A stretch of DNA of 64,000 nt from Cinnamomum chago (taxonomy: Eukaryota > Streptophyta > Magnoliopsida > Laurales > Lauraceae), in NCBI GenBank assembly GCA_038049695.1, contig CP142453.1, forward strand, positions 127,137,001 through 127,201,000, written 5' to 3'. Below are positions 50,648 to 61,663 of this stretch, one piece after another. The notes beneath the pieces are model-generated. The model did not search any database, was not told where the DNA came from, and worked only from the letters and a program-made list of their open reading frames with translations. Position 1 is the first letter of the stretch. Every line of letters begins with the position of its first letter. The translations under genes were made by a program, and so were the position numbers.

Positions 50648-50716
50648 TAAAACAAAAGGTACAGAAATCTGACTCTCGTGAGGGTAAAACAAAAGGTACA
50701 GAAATCTGACTCTCGT
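50643..50716. repeat. Exact 37-bp tandem duplication at the MITE edge
   Basis: Units 50643-50679 and 50680-50716 are identical, starting GAGGGTAAAACAAAAGG. The unit contains the last five bases of the MITE and its TAA, so the duplication came after insertion. Confidence 0.9.
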
Positions 50717-51915
50717 GAAAACCCTGCTCTTGGCCACCAGAGTCGGCATATTCATTTGTGAGTCTTAAAACAACCAAACATCGATCTAATGGGTTGCCTC
50801 TAACGAAATATACTTTCAATTTGCCCCAACTATTTTTGTGTAAAATGTCTCCATACTCAGAAGAAAAGGAACCATAGTCAGAAAAAAAAAGGAATGAAAT
50901 CAATAGAGCATTAAGAGCTACACCAAACAATTATAGGAGATCTAGCACACCTCCAAAAATATAATGTGCTCAGAATAGAAATCTCCTTGGAGTGGAATAT
51001 TATGAAGATTGATTGTCACAACATTTAATATCGGGTTCGAAGTAAGTAGTCTCGTGACCACATGTGTAATAATTATAGGGCCCCATTTTAAGTTAATTCT
51101 TTTTTTTATTATTATTTGAATAAATCTGATTTAGATTCCTTTTTTAGAAAGCTCAATCAATTTAGGACTCTTGCTTTACTAATCTTTGAGGGAATAAAGA
51201 AACTTACTTCTAATAGGTTTCTTTGATCCATCTAGCGTGAGCACAGAGGAGGAATGAAGCACCACCCTGGGCCTAGATTAGGCTTAGTTTAGGACTAGGA
51301 TAATTTACAACTCACACACACACAATATCCAAGGCATTCCAATTGGACATGGTTTAATGGGTCAAACCAACCTGAATCCAAACCCTAACCAATCAATGAT
51401 CACATCAAGCCATAAACACCAGTCGGCTATATCCAATTTCCTTCAGATGATTCGACCAAAACATTGACAGAGACCAATCCAGTGAATGAACAATCCAGAC
51501 CATGAGTAAGCCCGGTAGGTGGACCAGATCTAAGATCCCATTCACTGATGGAATCCCTAGGACTCCTCAGAATTCAGTTTCACATTTCTAGCTTCAATTT
51601 ATCCCCCAATTGATACAAGAAGTAGAATTAGCCCCAGTTGAGAGTTCAAAGCTACAAAAGACAGATCAGCATCACACCAAAAACACTCTGCTGGACCCCT
51701 TGTAGAGAACCAATCAGGTTACTACTCATGGCCCTCCTAATTTACTTTACCATTGCAACGACAAGATGCTCACTTAAAAGGGCACCAAGAGGCTATTCCA
51801 AAAGTAAAACCATCCTTCAAAAAATGAATGGTGATACCTTCCTGAACAGGAAAACATATGCAACGTTCAGGTTAGGAGGCTAGAGGTTGCAGCTTGCAAG
51901 CAACGACTCCAATAG
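50717..51915. other. Spacer, no gene seen
   Basis: No exon or element is recognised; a short (CA)n lies near 51310. Confidence 0.4.
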
Positions 51916-52143
51916 CTATGTATGAGGAGCCTGAGAGACAGTTTTAGCAGCCAAGGGTTCTGCCTCCTGGCAGTGCTGCTCTATAGTTGAAGATTCGTCC
52001 ACTGATTCTTCAGTACGTGCATTGTAAATTAGGAAGGTTGCCAAATTAGTTGCTTCTGTATCTATTTTTGAGTCGAGATATATGATGACCCTTTTTGAAA
52101 GGACATTTCCTCCATCAGGAACCACTAGATCTCTATAGCATCC
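51916..52143 (-). CDS. Possible terminal exon of an unrecognised gene
   Basis: After a strong acceptor (TTTTTTTGTCTTCTTACAAG) on the minus strand, a 75-codon frame runs to a stop: GCYRDLVVPDGG, then KRVIIYLDSKID and an acidic/polar tail ending SQAPHT. Codon use and composition look protein-like, but I do not know the family. A second exon-like piece lies upstream at 52545-52639, yet the two do not join in phase directly, so either an exon between them is missed or this is a gene fragment. Confidence 0.35.
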   Translation of the reverse strand, partial: GCYRDLVVPDGGNVLSKRVIIYLDSKIDTEATNLATFLIYNARTEESVDESSTIEQHCQEAEPLAAKTVSQAPHT

Positions 52144-52544
52144 CTTGTAAGAAGACAAAAAAATGGAAGTTGAGGCCACTGAATAACTCAGGAGCCTGCA
52201 TGAAAAGAGACCAACAAATGAAAAGGACCTGAGCCCATTATGTGTATGGGACATGCATGTGTTTTTTTTTATATGCACCATTAATGGAGATGCGCTATTT
52301 GTATTACATCATAGAACAAGAAAACATATATAGATTCATCCACTTGATGCAAAAAAGTTCATACATATGCTGAATACATCTGAACATCTGCATGCAGGCG
52401 AGAGAGAGAGAGAGAGAGAGAGATACTCGATGGGATGACATGTCAATTGCATTTAAAGGAAAGTATATGAAACCAATAAGGTGCAATTCCAAGAATTATG
52501 CAGTTCAAATGTAGAAGTAGAGGACAAAATATCTGTAAGCTCAC

Positions 52545-52639
52545 CTCTCGGAACTAATCCCTCCTCCCCACACAAGAAACTCTTAATTCTTTCTAGAACA
52601 GTGAAGGCATGAGGTATGTTGGTAGTTGCTTTGTTTTGC
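52545..52639 (-). CDS. Possible internal exon of an unrecognised gene
   Basis: It is bounded by ATTATTTTAG on the acceptor side and CCGAGAG|GTGAGC on the donor side. Only one frame is open, reading QNKATTNIPHAFTVLERIK and then SFLCGEEGLVPR. It ends with one extra base, while the downstream candidate exon needs phase 0. I cannot name the protein. Confidence 0.3.
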
Positions 52640-53806
52640 CTAAAATAATGAATAATCATCTTTGGTCTTGTTTTGTTGGTCTCAATTTAGTTTATTTTCC
52701 TTTTTGATAAGTAATATCTTAAAGAATTTAGAGAAAATAGAGTCACATCACACAAGAAGTTATCTGAAAGAACACATATACATTAGAATGAGATTATACA
52801 TTAGAATGAGATCAGTGGATCCATGACAGGAGAGAGCAAGGGAACACTGATTGTAAGAAATCTAAAGACACCACCTTTGGCCAAGAAATCAGCATCCTCT
52901 TTTATCTCTCCATCTAGAAAGGACTAAATGATATTATTTATAATGTATATCTAACTATATCTAGGTTGTGAAGCAATGATCCAATGGGAAAACAAAAAAA
53001 AAAAAAATTCTTCCAGCATTGTTACAGACTTACAGTGTTACTAGCCCCCAAACACAAACACCCACAACATCTGGCTTGCTCAACAAGCGAACAGAAAAAT
53101 TCACTTACAATATAATGTAAAAGGGCTATATTGCATACCAATTATTGAAAGAATCACATCACTAGGCCGTAGGCAACACCGGTTTTGTTTTGCTCCATTG
53201 CCGGATATATCCATGTCCCTTGGGCTCAAAACAAAACACAGTAAACATTATTTTAATTTGTTGCTCACTCTAGGTAACATATTTAATTTCACTTCTACAA
53301 GTTTTTCTGTTGTTGATCTCTTTCCACAGGCCTCAAAAATACATTTGTTAATGCTGTGTACAAATCCTCCAGTACATACTTTCCATGAGGTTATATGTGC
53401 AGATGTAAGGCAAGTGCAACAACCAAGTAACACAATAGGTAGACCCACCGTGTAGATCACCTGGCCATAAAGTGGCCAGAATCCTGATCACACAAGCCTT
53501 ACATTATGTTGATTGTGGAATTATCGGCAATTTTTTCTCATCTATCCATTGTCCTCCTAAAGATTTTTTTATTTTTTTGAAATTGTAACTTGTATTGATC
53601 AAAAGCTCTACAGTATAAAAGAGCTATATTGAGAAGTGCTGGGAAAAGGCCCCAAAAATACAACCACCAACCAAAAGAGGGGGGGACTATATAAGGAGGC
53701 ACCAAGGCCTCATAACAAAAAGGGAGAACAAGAGTCCCTAGTCATGGAGATGTGACTTCCCTACAATTGAACATAATTGCATCGAGAGATAAGCCCCCAA
53801 AATCAA
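52640..53806. other. Spacer, no gene seen
   Basis: AT-rich with A-runs; a TATACATTAGAATGAGA duplication lies near 52778-52810. No exon recognised. Confidence 0.4.
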
Positions 53807-54482
53807 GGATGAAAATAGCAGTAGTGGCGGGTGTAGCGGCCCACCGCCAAAATGCTATGTAGCGGCATAGTTGTGCGATTTGGAAAAATCGCCAAAAAAA
53901 TATGAAAAATTGTAGAAACCTAGAATATTGAAAAATAAGAGAAAATGTATTTTTTTGCAAAAATAACTAAGATAAGGCAGCGTAGCGGTTCCCTCATTGT
54001 ATGAGGTCTTGTATCGTTGTATAATATAAATAGAAAATAATAGTAATGATCATATTTTTTCACATGTATTCACGTTGCTTAGTTATGCTAACTTAGAAAC
54101 TAATGAAAGGCTCATAAAAGAAAAAACTATGTCATGAAATCAAAGAGTACCCAGAGAAAAAAATACTTCTACCAAAGGAAGTGTCTAATAGGATGTACTT
54201 AGAGAAGAATCATTGATAAGAACTCTCTGTATCAACTGTAATTCGGCAAGATCATGTGCTTTTTGGCGTTCTTTTAAACATAAAAGGGTAGAAAAGTTGT
54301 GTAAAAATAGAAGATTAAAAGAAATAAGTCTTATTATGCATTTTAAAAAAATTTGGAAAGTAAGAATTTTTCTCACACTGTAGCAGGCCCCGTAGCAGTC
54401 GTAGCGGCCCCGTAGCGGACGCAGCAGCGGCTATAGGTGTGACGGGCGATAAACCGGCACGCTACGGCCGATATTTTCATCC
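53807..54482. mobile_element. Inverted-repeat element with GTAGCGG-rich ends
   Basis: The left end GGATGAAAATAGC is the inverse of the right end ATATTTTCATCC, and both sub-terminal regions are dense in GTAGCGG/CGGCC motifs around an AT-rich middle. No coding is seen and no clear target duplication was found. Probably a non-autonomous DNA transposon; superfamily not assigned. Confidence 0.6.
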
Positions 54483-55333
54483 ATGCCCAAAATATGGAAA
54501 GAGATGCAAATGTTCAATTCTCTAATATAAGGGATGACTTTGTCATGGATGGGATGGAAGAGGAGAAATTTCCGGTGTCAATGGAGGGTGCAATGTAGTG
54601 GAGGAGGGGGTTGAAAATGATGGCGATGGATTTGATATTGATGTTGACCCTAGAGAAGATAAATTGCAAACTGTCACTGGATCTCGTAGAACAGTTCCTT
54701 GGACCTCACCACATGTTGGAAAACTTTACCGCCTTAGCCTTGGTCCTACACCTTTGCCCTTCACCCTATATACCTTTGACCTATGTCTGCTTCCACTTTA
54801 CTATGTTAACCATATTAAGTGTAAAATGTCCCTATAAGCTCTAGTTTTAATGTGTTAGTCATCAAGTCACATGGAATCCTTTTTTTTTTAATTCTATCTT
54901 TTCAACATCATAAAAATTCAATAAATTTATGTAAATTTTCATCACTAATCTCTTTATTTTTTAAATCATTTTGCAGTGGCCAATTCCATATTCATAATCT
55001 CCTGTTGGTGTCAGTTTTTCTTATTCAAACAATTCCCAAGATGTAATAACAAATAGAGACAAAAGGATAGGTAGTGCATTTTAAGGTTTTATTTCTGGTT
55101 CTGTTTTAAAATTTGATGTGATATTCTATTAGTTAGGTTAGAGTCCAATGTAAACCACATAATCTAACCATTTTTTTATCCTCTAAGTATCCAGTCAGTT
55201 CAATGGACCATGGTGAGGCCTAGAAAGTGAATGGTCAAGATTTCATACTAGTGCATGATGTATATAGAAACAAGTCTGTAAGTAACAAGATTGTTGTTTC
55301 TTCTATTTTTGTTGACTATCCTTATGTTTTCAG
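54483..55333. other. Spacer left of the carboxypeptidase fragment
   Basis: Short overlapping frames at 54598-54844 do not match serine carboxypeptidase or anything else I know. Confidence 0.35.
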
Positions 55334-55422
55334 CTGAAGATGCATTAACATTTCTATATGAATGGCTGGAAAGGTTTCCCCAGTACAAAGGAATGGATTT
55401 CTACATCACAGGAGAGAGCTAT
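55334..55422 (+). pseudogene. Serine carboxypeptidase-like exon fragment
   Basis: After an acceptor (ATGTTTTCAG), the frame [20 protein letters not shown] then [10 protein letters not shown] matches the segment of plant serine carboxypeptidases holding the GESY motif around the catalytic serine. Just after GESY the expected AGHYVPQ is replaced by unrelated codons, no GT donor is in place, and no other exon of the family is visible nearby. The preserved acceptor indicates a genomic fragment, not a retrocopy. It was probably captured or left by a partial duplication. Confidence 0.75.
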
Positions 55423-56207
55423 TTCTGTTTAAAGAGGATTTCTAATTTGATACCTTGTTCTTTTTATATTACATGAATGAATGAACTGTACAAGAGAAAT
55501 GATAATGTACATGCAAAAATCTCCATTGAAGAAACTTTGTGAAATCTGTGTAACAGGACATGCACAACAGACTTTTGGAGCATCAAACCCATTGAGAAAA
55601 AGAATAATAATATAAACCAAAAAGATCTATCTGCAGACAGAATGTCTACAAGACTTCAAGTACTCAACGTAGCTTAGTTCTATTTAATGTATTAGACCCA
55701 AACAAACTCTGACAAATTATGCAAACAACAAACCTCATTCAATATTCACATGGTTTCATCTCTAATTCACTGAAAGTAGAGACGCAACACTCTGATGTTC
55801 AAGAGTTCTTCTTCTTTCTTGATTTTTGTCGGAGAGAGTTTAAGAGCATTTAGGGTTTTTTAAACCCACAGAGAGAGAAATAGAGAGAGAAAGAGGTAAA
55901 GAGAAGAGAAGACCGGAATCTCGCCACAAGAGGGAGGGAAGAAGGACTACCAGGGGTGACTGCAACAGCACCAAACTTGGGTCCGCCTAGATTGTGAAAC
56001 AAGGGAGGCCAGAATCCTTCATCCATGGAGGCAATGAAGACCACGCTGCTTCGTCGACGTCGAACAGACGCGGGGAGCCTTGCGTATTTGCAAATAGGTT
56101 GGTGAGGGAGGAGGAGAATGAAATCGGCTGGGGGAGAGAGTTACAGCAGGTGAAAATGAAGAAAAGTCTATGCAGGGAGGGATAAAAGGATGAAAAGGGA
56201 TTTTTGA
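55423..56207. other. Spacer, possible LTR-type leader
   Basis: Minus-strand open frames at 55850-56400 are CT-rich leader-like sequence with no known domain. The stretch leads into the GATATC motif array. Confidence 0.35.
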
Positions 56208-56307
56208 GTTGCGATATCACAATACTTAAATTGGGATATCGCAACTCCTTATTTGCGATATCGCAATGTGTAGATGTGATATCACATAATGTGTTGTGAT
56301 ATTGCAA
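56208..56307. repeat. Array of TTGCGATATCGCAA-like palindromes
   Basis: Five copies in 100 bp centre on GATATC or a one-base variant: GTTGCGATATCACAA, GGGATATCGCAAC, TTGCGATATCGCAA, GATGTGATATCACA and GTTGTGATATTGCA. The variants are those expected from C-to-T decay of CpG. The layout resembles the CTCGAG cluster in the solo LTR. Confidence 0.8.
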
Positions 56308-56708
56308 AAAAAAATAACCTTTTGCCTCCACAAACGTACGTACAGTACAAAGAACATGTTGGTAAAATTGTGTAGTTTGGTAACAAAGGGGGATTATCAA
56401 TGACTTTTAGTGACCATACGGAAAAAACCCAAGTTTAGATCGCTGTTTAGTATGATGTAAGTTAATAATAACATTCATAGATGTTATCCATCTCAACGAA
56501 GAGATGGAAGAACAGGTGATGACAAGTGGCAATCAAGCAATTATTGTCTCCAGTGGACAAGACAGCATTCATAATCCCTTATTTTGGCTTTCATCTGCAA
56601 ATCATAGTATCATACCATGTTTTCAGCTTGTTCTACAACACTATTTTTACAGTTACAATACTATTTTTACAGAAACAAAACCTTTAACTCAAGAAAGGAG
56701 CAATAGCC

Positions 56709-57225
56709 TGTGACGCCCCGGAGTCCCACATCAACTATTGAGAGAAAAGTGAATGGGGTTATATGTAAGAGCTTACACCCTTACCTTGCATGAGGCCTTT
56801 TGATGGGTTGAGGCCCATCAGAAGCAAAACCGTAAGGCCCGTGGGCCAAAGCGGACAATATCATGCATGCATGAAGGGTGGGGCATTACAAATGGTATTA
56901 GAGCCGACTCTCGACTAGTTCGAGTGTGGGTCCCCTGCCATGGCCTGGTGCAAGTGGGCGGGTCTCCATGTGGGCGGGCCAAAAGGGCTGGCAGGCTACA
57001 GGGACTGGCAAGCTACTGCACAAGGACGTGCAGCCCTAAGGAGGGTGGAATGTGACGCCCTGGAGTCCCACATCGACTATAGAGAGGAAAGTGAATGGGG
57101 TTAGAGCTTACACCCTTACCTTGCATGAGGCCTTTTGATGGGTTGAAGCCCATCAGAAGCAAAACCGTGAGGCCCGTGGGCCAAAGCGGACAATATCATG
57201 CATGCGTGAAGGGCGGGGCGTTACA
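56709..57225 (+). mobile_element. TRIM (miniature LTR retrotransposon, 517 bp)
   Basis: LTR1 (56709-56890) and LTR2 (57051-57225) both run from TGTGACGCCC to TTACA and differ by about ten substitutions and one 7-bp indel. A primer-binding site, TGGTATTAGAGCC, starts at 56893, one transition away from the initiator-methionine form. A purine tract (57038-57050) precedes LTR2. TAGCC flanks both ends (56704-56708 and 57226-57230). The internal region is 160 bp with no coding. LTR2 contains GTCCCACATCG, identical to the upstream sequence element of plant snRNA promoters; LTR1 has one change in it. Confidence 0.93.
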
Positions 57226-57461
57226 TAGCCTCCTATATTTTATTCTCTCCACGCAATCACTTCTATTGAGACAATGAAGTAATGATAATCTCGAATTCAT
57301 AACCAATGTAAACAAGGAATGGGCACAAATACCAAATATTCATAGGAGCATAAGATTTGATGTGAAAAACTGAAGATTTGAAATTCTAACCATGATTTCC
57401 ATGAAAAATGAAAGCAGATAAAATCAAAATAATAAACCAGTAGCCTTGATTGTTAGCTTAC

Positions 57462-58584
57462 ATTCTGAAACATTCCAGGCAACCAAGGGATGCTTGCAGC
57501 TTGTAATGGTCTGGGTTTGACTGCCTGCAAGGGAAAAAAAGAAAATTCCAGTTTTTTCAATGGTAAAATTTATAACAACAACAATAACAATTGAAAACAA
57601 GATTGATGAGGATGAGCACCTTATTTGTCTTTATTGCTACAATATCATCCATTGTAACCTGCTCTCCAGTAACAGGGCATTTATCATGATCCTAATAACA
57701 AACAGAAAGAAAATAAAAAAACTCAAGAGTTCTTTCTTTTAGATGCCTTTGGAAAACACTCCAAAAACAACATTAGAAGATCTTCCTTCTTCATACAGTT
57801 CCTGTCTTGTAGACATTGTCTTCATGTCAAGGCACCTTTAAGGTGAGAAACCGTATTGTATGACATTCATTTCAACCCATTTCCATTTTTTTCAATATTG
57901 AACTAAAACTGTTTTTCATTTATACACATAGCATTCTTGCTGGCAGCAAATGAACTACTATTTGCCGGCACTACCAAGACGAGTATGTAAAAGAATACGA
58001 TTTCCCAAAAACCCCCACTCCTTAATCTCAACAACTATAGCCTGTTTGACACGAGACAGGAATGGATCACTCCTATCTGCATCTTTTGCTCAAAATAAAA
58101 CAATGTGAATCAGTTAAAACCCTAGACAGAAGAAAACACATCTTTCAGCAGGAGTTCGTTTATCTCCAACATGATTCAACAAAAACCTAATTTTTATCAA
58201 AACGAAAGCATCTGATCCATCCATCTATCCACGAGACAGTATCAAACAAAAAAAATCAAAGATTCCCATTTCTATCGAATCCAAGAATCCAACCAAACAG
58301 GACACTAGTATTTACAAACAAAAAAAAAAAAAAAGAGTAACCACGAGTAGATAAGAATAACAAAAAGCAGCTCAAACGACACAGATATCGACACGATAAC
58401 TCCACCGCAGCAATTACACTTGAAGCTGAGCTTCTTCCAAGCTTCCGTTACCAAGAATTAACGAGATAGCAAAAGGAAACCCTATCAGCAGCTAATACAT
58501 GTGGCTCGATCAATCACCTCTCGAATACGAACAGAAGCGGAGATTTGTTCGAAATCATGGGATCTTCCGGCGCCTCGCCGGATA
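57462..58584 (-). pseudogene. PRP19/MAC3-like U-box fragment (broken)
   Basis: Three pieces follow the N-terminus of plant PRP19 (MAC3), the U-box E3 ligase of the spliceosomal NineTeen complex. Exon A (from 58584) encodes SGEAPEDPMISNKSPLLF. Exon B (57620-57691) encodes DHDKCPVTGE and VTMDDIVAIKTNK. Exon C (57462-57524) encodes AVKPRPLQAASIPWLPGMFQN and ends at a GTAAGC donor. Exons B and C have intact splice sites and the family's exon lengths, so this is a DNA-level copy. Exon A has no start codon in the expected place and a TGA at 58514-58516 before the LIE codons. The coiled coil and WD40 repeats are absent from the window. The 5'-UTR-like flank has a telo-box (AAACCCTAG) and is interrupted by a hAT element. 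I read it as a pseudogene, though a start in an unseen exon cannot be fully excluded. Confidence 0.8.
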
Positions 58585-58795
58585 CTGCAGAGAAAACAGA
58601 AAAAAAAAAAGATCAAAGATTGACAGATCAAGTAGTGGATTTCGAAATGGAGCAAGGCAAAACCCTAGATCACCTGTAGAGTGAAGAGAGAGCTGGAGAA
58701 TCGTACTTGTACCTGAAAAGGCTAGGGTTTCAGAGAATGCGAAAGGTGCAGATGTAGCGAGCTGGAGAAGAGAAGGAATGGGAGATTCTAAGCAG
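58585..58795 (-). promoter_or_regulatory. Relic 5'-UTR of the PRP19-like copy
   Basis: On the minus strand the order is CT-rich leader, AAACCCTAGCC telo-box (about 58722-58732), possible donor TTTTCAG|GTACAAG, and a pyrimidine tract with CTCTGCAG just before exon A. This layout is typical of a plant housekeeping gene start. Confidence 0.5.
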
Positions 58796-59220
58796 TAGGG
58801 AACCGGACCGCAAAACCGGACCGGACCGGACCGGATTCGAAAAACCGGTTATATCCGGTCCGGTCCAGACCTTTTTTAAAAGGTCTGGACCGGACCGGAC
58901 CGGATTAATAATAAATATTTTTTTTTATTTTTTTAATATATAACTTTAAATATATAAAATTCCTAAGTCAAATATCATAGTGAAATCGAATATTTGGCTT
59001 CTTACATCTGGAAAAAGAAGTAGGAAATGGGTTGAAAATGAAAAAAAAAAAAAAACTTAGAAAAAAAAAAAAAACTAATGAAACCGGTCCGGACCACTTA
59101 AGTGGTTCAGAACGGACCGTTTTGGACCGGTCCGGTCCTCTCATTTAAGCCGGACCGAAAATCCGGTCCGACCGGATTCCGGTCCAAAAATCGGACCGGA
59201 AATCCGATTGTGCAGCCCTA
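58796..59220. mobile_element. hAT-like element with CCGGACC arrays and 8-bp duplication
   Basis: It starts TAGGG and ends CCCTA and is flanked by CTAAGCAG on both sides (58788-58795 and 59221-59228). Near both ends are tandem CCGGACC/GGTCCGG units. A near-perfect hairpin (GGTCCGGTCCAGACCTTTT facing its inverse) spans about 58856-58905. There is no transposase. Insertion split the relic 5'-UTR of the PRP19-like copy. Confidence 0.88.
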
Positions 59221-59259
59221 CTAAGCAGATCCGGTAGCTGTTTTAGTGAAGGAAGAGGG

Positions 59260-59287
59260 TTAAAAGAGAGAGAGAGAGAGAGAGAGA
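59260..59287. repeat. (GA)n microsatellite
   Basis: About 14 GA units in the former 5' leader of the PRP19-like copy. Confidence 0.9.
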
Positions 59288-59339
59288 AGCTGAGAGATGC
59301 AAGAAGAGGCGCGTTTTTTGTTCCACTGTGCGATTGGCA

Positions 59340-61040
59340 ACTCTGCTGACTCAAGTAAAGTTGATTCGAAGAATAAATAAATTATAAGAAAATTGTAATG
59401 GTATTTTATTTTTAGTTGCTTGTTATAAAATAAATTTAACTTTTTGTATTAGAAAGTGCATTCTTTCGTATTTTAGTGGATAAAAATAATTGTTTTTTTA
59501 TTTTTTTTGAAAAAAATAGAGAGTTTTGGATTAAAGTGCTTCTGGAAATTGAGGTTTTACTTGACTTTTACTATATTAGTTAAGTGTCAAACTAGCTTGG
59601 AACCGAGGATTTCTTCCACCAGTTTCCTAGATTGGGTTTTGGATAGGGTTGTCAATCAAGTCCTTTAATAGGCCTAGCCTGGCTTAATTTGACCTGCACT
59701 TTTTGTCTTGAAGTCCAAAGATAGGTCCAATTTTAAAAAGCCCACAACTTTGAAAGCCAAGCTATGACTTGACTTAGTAAGCCAAAAGGGCCCAACCTCG
59801 CCCTCTACTATTTATATATAAAATACATACAGATATAGGGAATTTTACAAAAAAATAAATATATATATAGATAGATTACTCTAATTAGCAGTTAATGATA
59901 GGATTGGGGCCTGTTTTGATATAATGTTTTTTTTCCCTTTTCAAGAAGATTTTAATACCAATATATATATATATATTAAAACAGTATAATTTGTTTTGCC
60001 GCATAAGCGCCATTAATATATAGGAAGCTCTCCTTTGGAAAGAAAAATACCCCATTTGACGTCCAGTCTCATTGAAAAACTTTTGTAGAATGGGTCATCT
60101 TAGATGGTCCCCATCTGATAAGAGGGACAAGACCATGCACATCAAACTTGGGCTAGGGCGCAGAACATGCCCTTGTTTGGCCACTGTGCTCTGTATCTTT
60201 CTGAACTCGCCTTGTAATCTAATCATACTTTCATTGCATAGAAGTAAAATTGATTAGGATAAAATCATTAATTTCATGAATTATTCTAATTTGTAATGGC
60301 CAGATCGGACATGATTCGCCCCATCTTGATCAGTGCGACGAGGCCCACCTTAATCATTGAATTCTGGGTATCATGTAACCAAGGTTCGTTCTTCATTTTC
60401 TTGTTATTTTTTTTTTTTTACTGAATTTTAGAAAGCACCCAATAGCCCCACCCTATCTCTTTAGTTCGAAAGGAAACTCCTATAGATGAAACTCTTCTTT
60501 ATATCTAACTCTCAATGCCTCTCAAAATCGAAATCAATTTCAAAACTGGAGACCATCTTGCAATTAATTTCAAAATTGAGTTACAATTTTGCAATCAAAT
60601 CAATTGAAGAATTAATGTCTAATTTTTCCAATTGAAATAACAGCTCTCATATATAAATAACTAGTAAAGCATGTCCATGATATTCTATAATGTTAAGATT
60701 TTATAAAAGAGCAGGGCTCTCCTAAGCTGAAGCTTATCTTATTCTAAGTTGGAATAGTGCCGGTCCCACAAAGAGTAGGGCTCTCCTAAACCTTTTTATA
60801 TTTTTATTTGGCTGCCCTCTTTCAGTTTCATGAATGCACCTCACATGATGATTTAAATATTTTAGATTGATGATGATGATTTCAATATTTAGATTGAAAT
60901 AGGCCGATTATTATTGAGGATATGTTCAGGAACTTTACATATAGAGTGGAGTGAAGTAAAGCCTTAAATAGTGAAAGAAAAAAATATAAATAAATTATAA
61001 TGATATTTTATCTTTTAATTGTTTAATAGGAAATTCTCTT
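59340..61040. other. Intergenic spacer, no gene seen
   Basis: AT-rich sequence. GGGTTGTCAATCAAG near 59647 recalls a MITE end but no partner was placed. Confidence 0.4.
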
Positions 61041-61530
61041 CCAGTGACCTGCTCCTTTCTAAAGTAGGAATGTGCCCTGCAATTCTTTCTAAACACGACA
61101 GTGCCCTGCTCCTTTCTAAAGAAGGACTAGTGAGACTCCTAAGTCCTAACTCCTTGTTTTATTAGTATCGTAAGAACAACGGAGCCAGGGGACTGGATTT
61201 GTCTAACAGTATTTGTCTCCCAGTCTGTAGCAGGCGAAGATCTAAGGAAACAAATCAACAACGGCCTGGTACCTCTCTCTCTATCTAATCTAGTCCCATT
61301 ACTTTTGCTTTGCTGTTAGGGTTTTTCAATTCTTTTTGAGGTCAAAGAATTGAGTTGCTATGCTATGCCCCTGTATCTTCGTTTTTTTTGTTTTTTTTCA
61401 GGGTCGACCTTCGTGATTTTGAACCACCCTTGGTAGCTATAGTGATTTTGAAGCATTATTTAGAACTCTAATTCTGACATTCAGCGAGACGAATAACCCC
61501 AAAGATCTGAGCCACTCAACCTTGGTCACC
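61041..61530 (+). promoter_or_regulatory. Inferred promoter/5'-UTR of the F-box gene
   Basis: Repeats of CCTGCTCCTTTCTAAAG lie at about 61050 and 61107. A noncoding exon appears to end at the donor CCTG|GTACCT (61268). A second begins after TTTTTTTTCAG at 61402 and carries the ATG. No confident TATA box. Confidence 0.45.
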
Positions 61531-61629
61531 ATGAAGGTATCTTTCTAGTTTCTACAATAGTACTAGTTTTAGCAAGTGAAAGGTGAAAGATTTGAGCCAT
61601 TCATTATGTGGGCCAACCTAATGTAAAAA

Positions 61630-61663
<34 letters not shown>

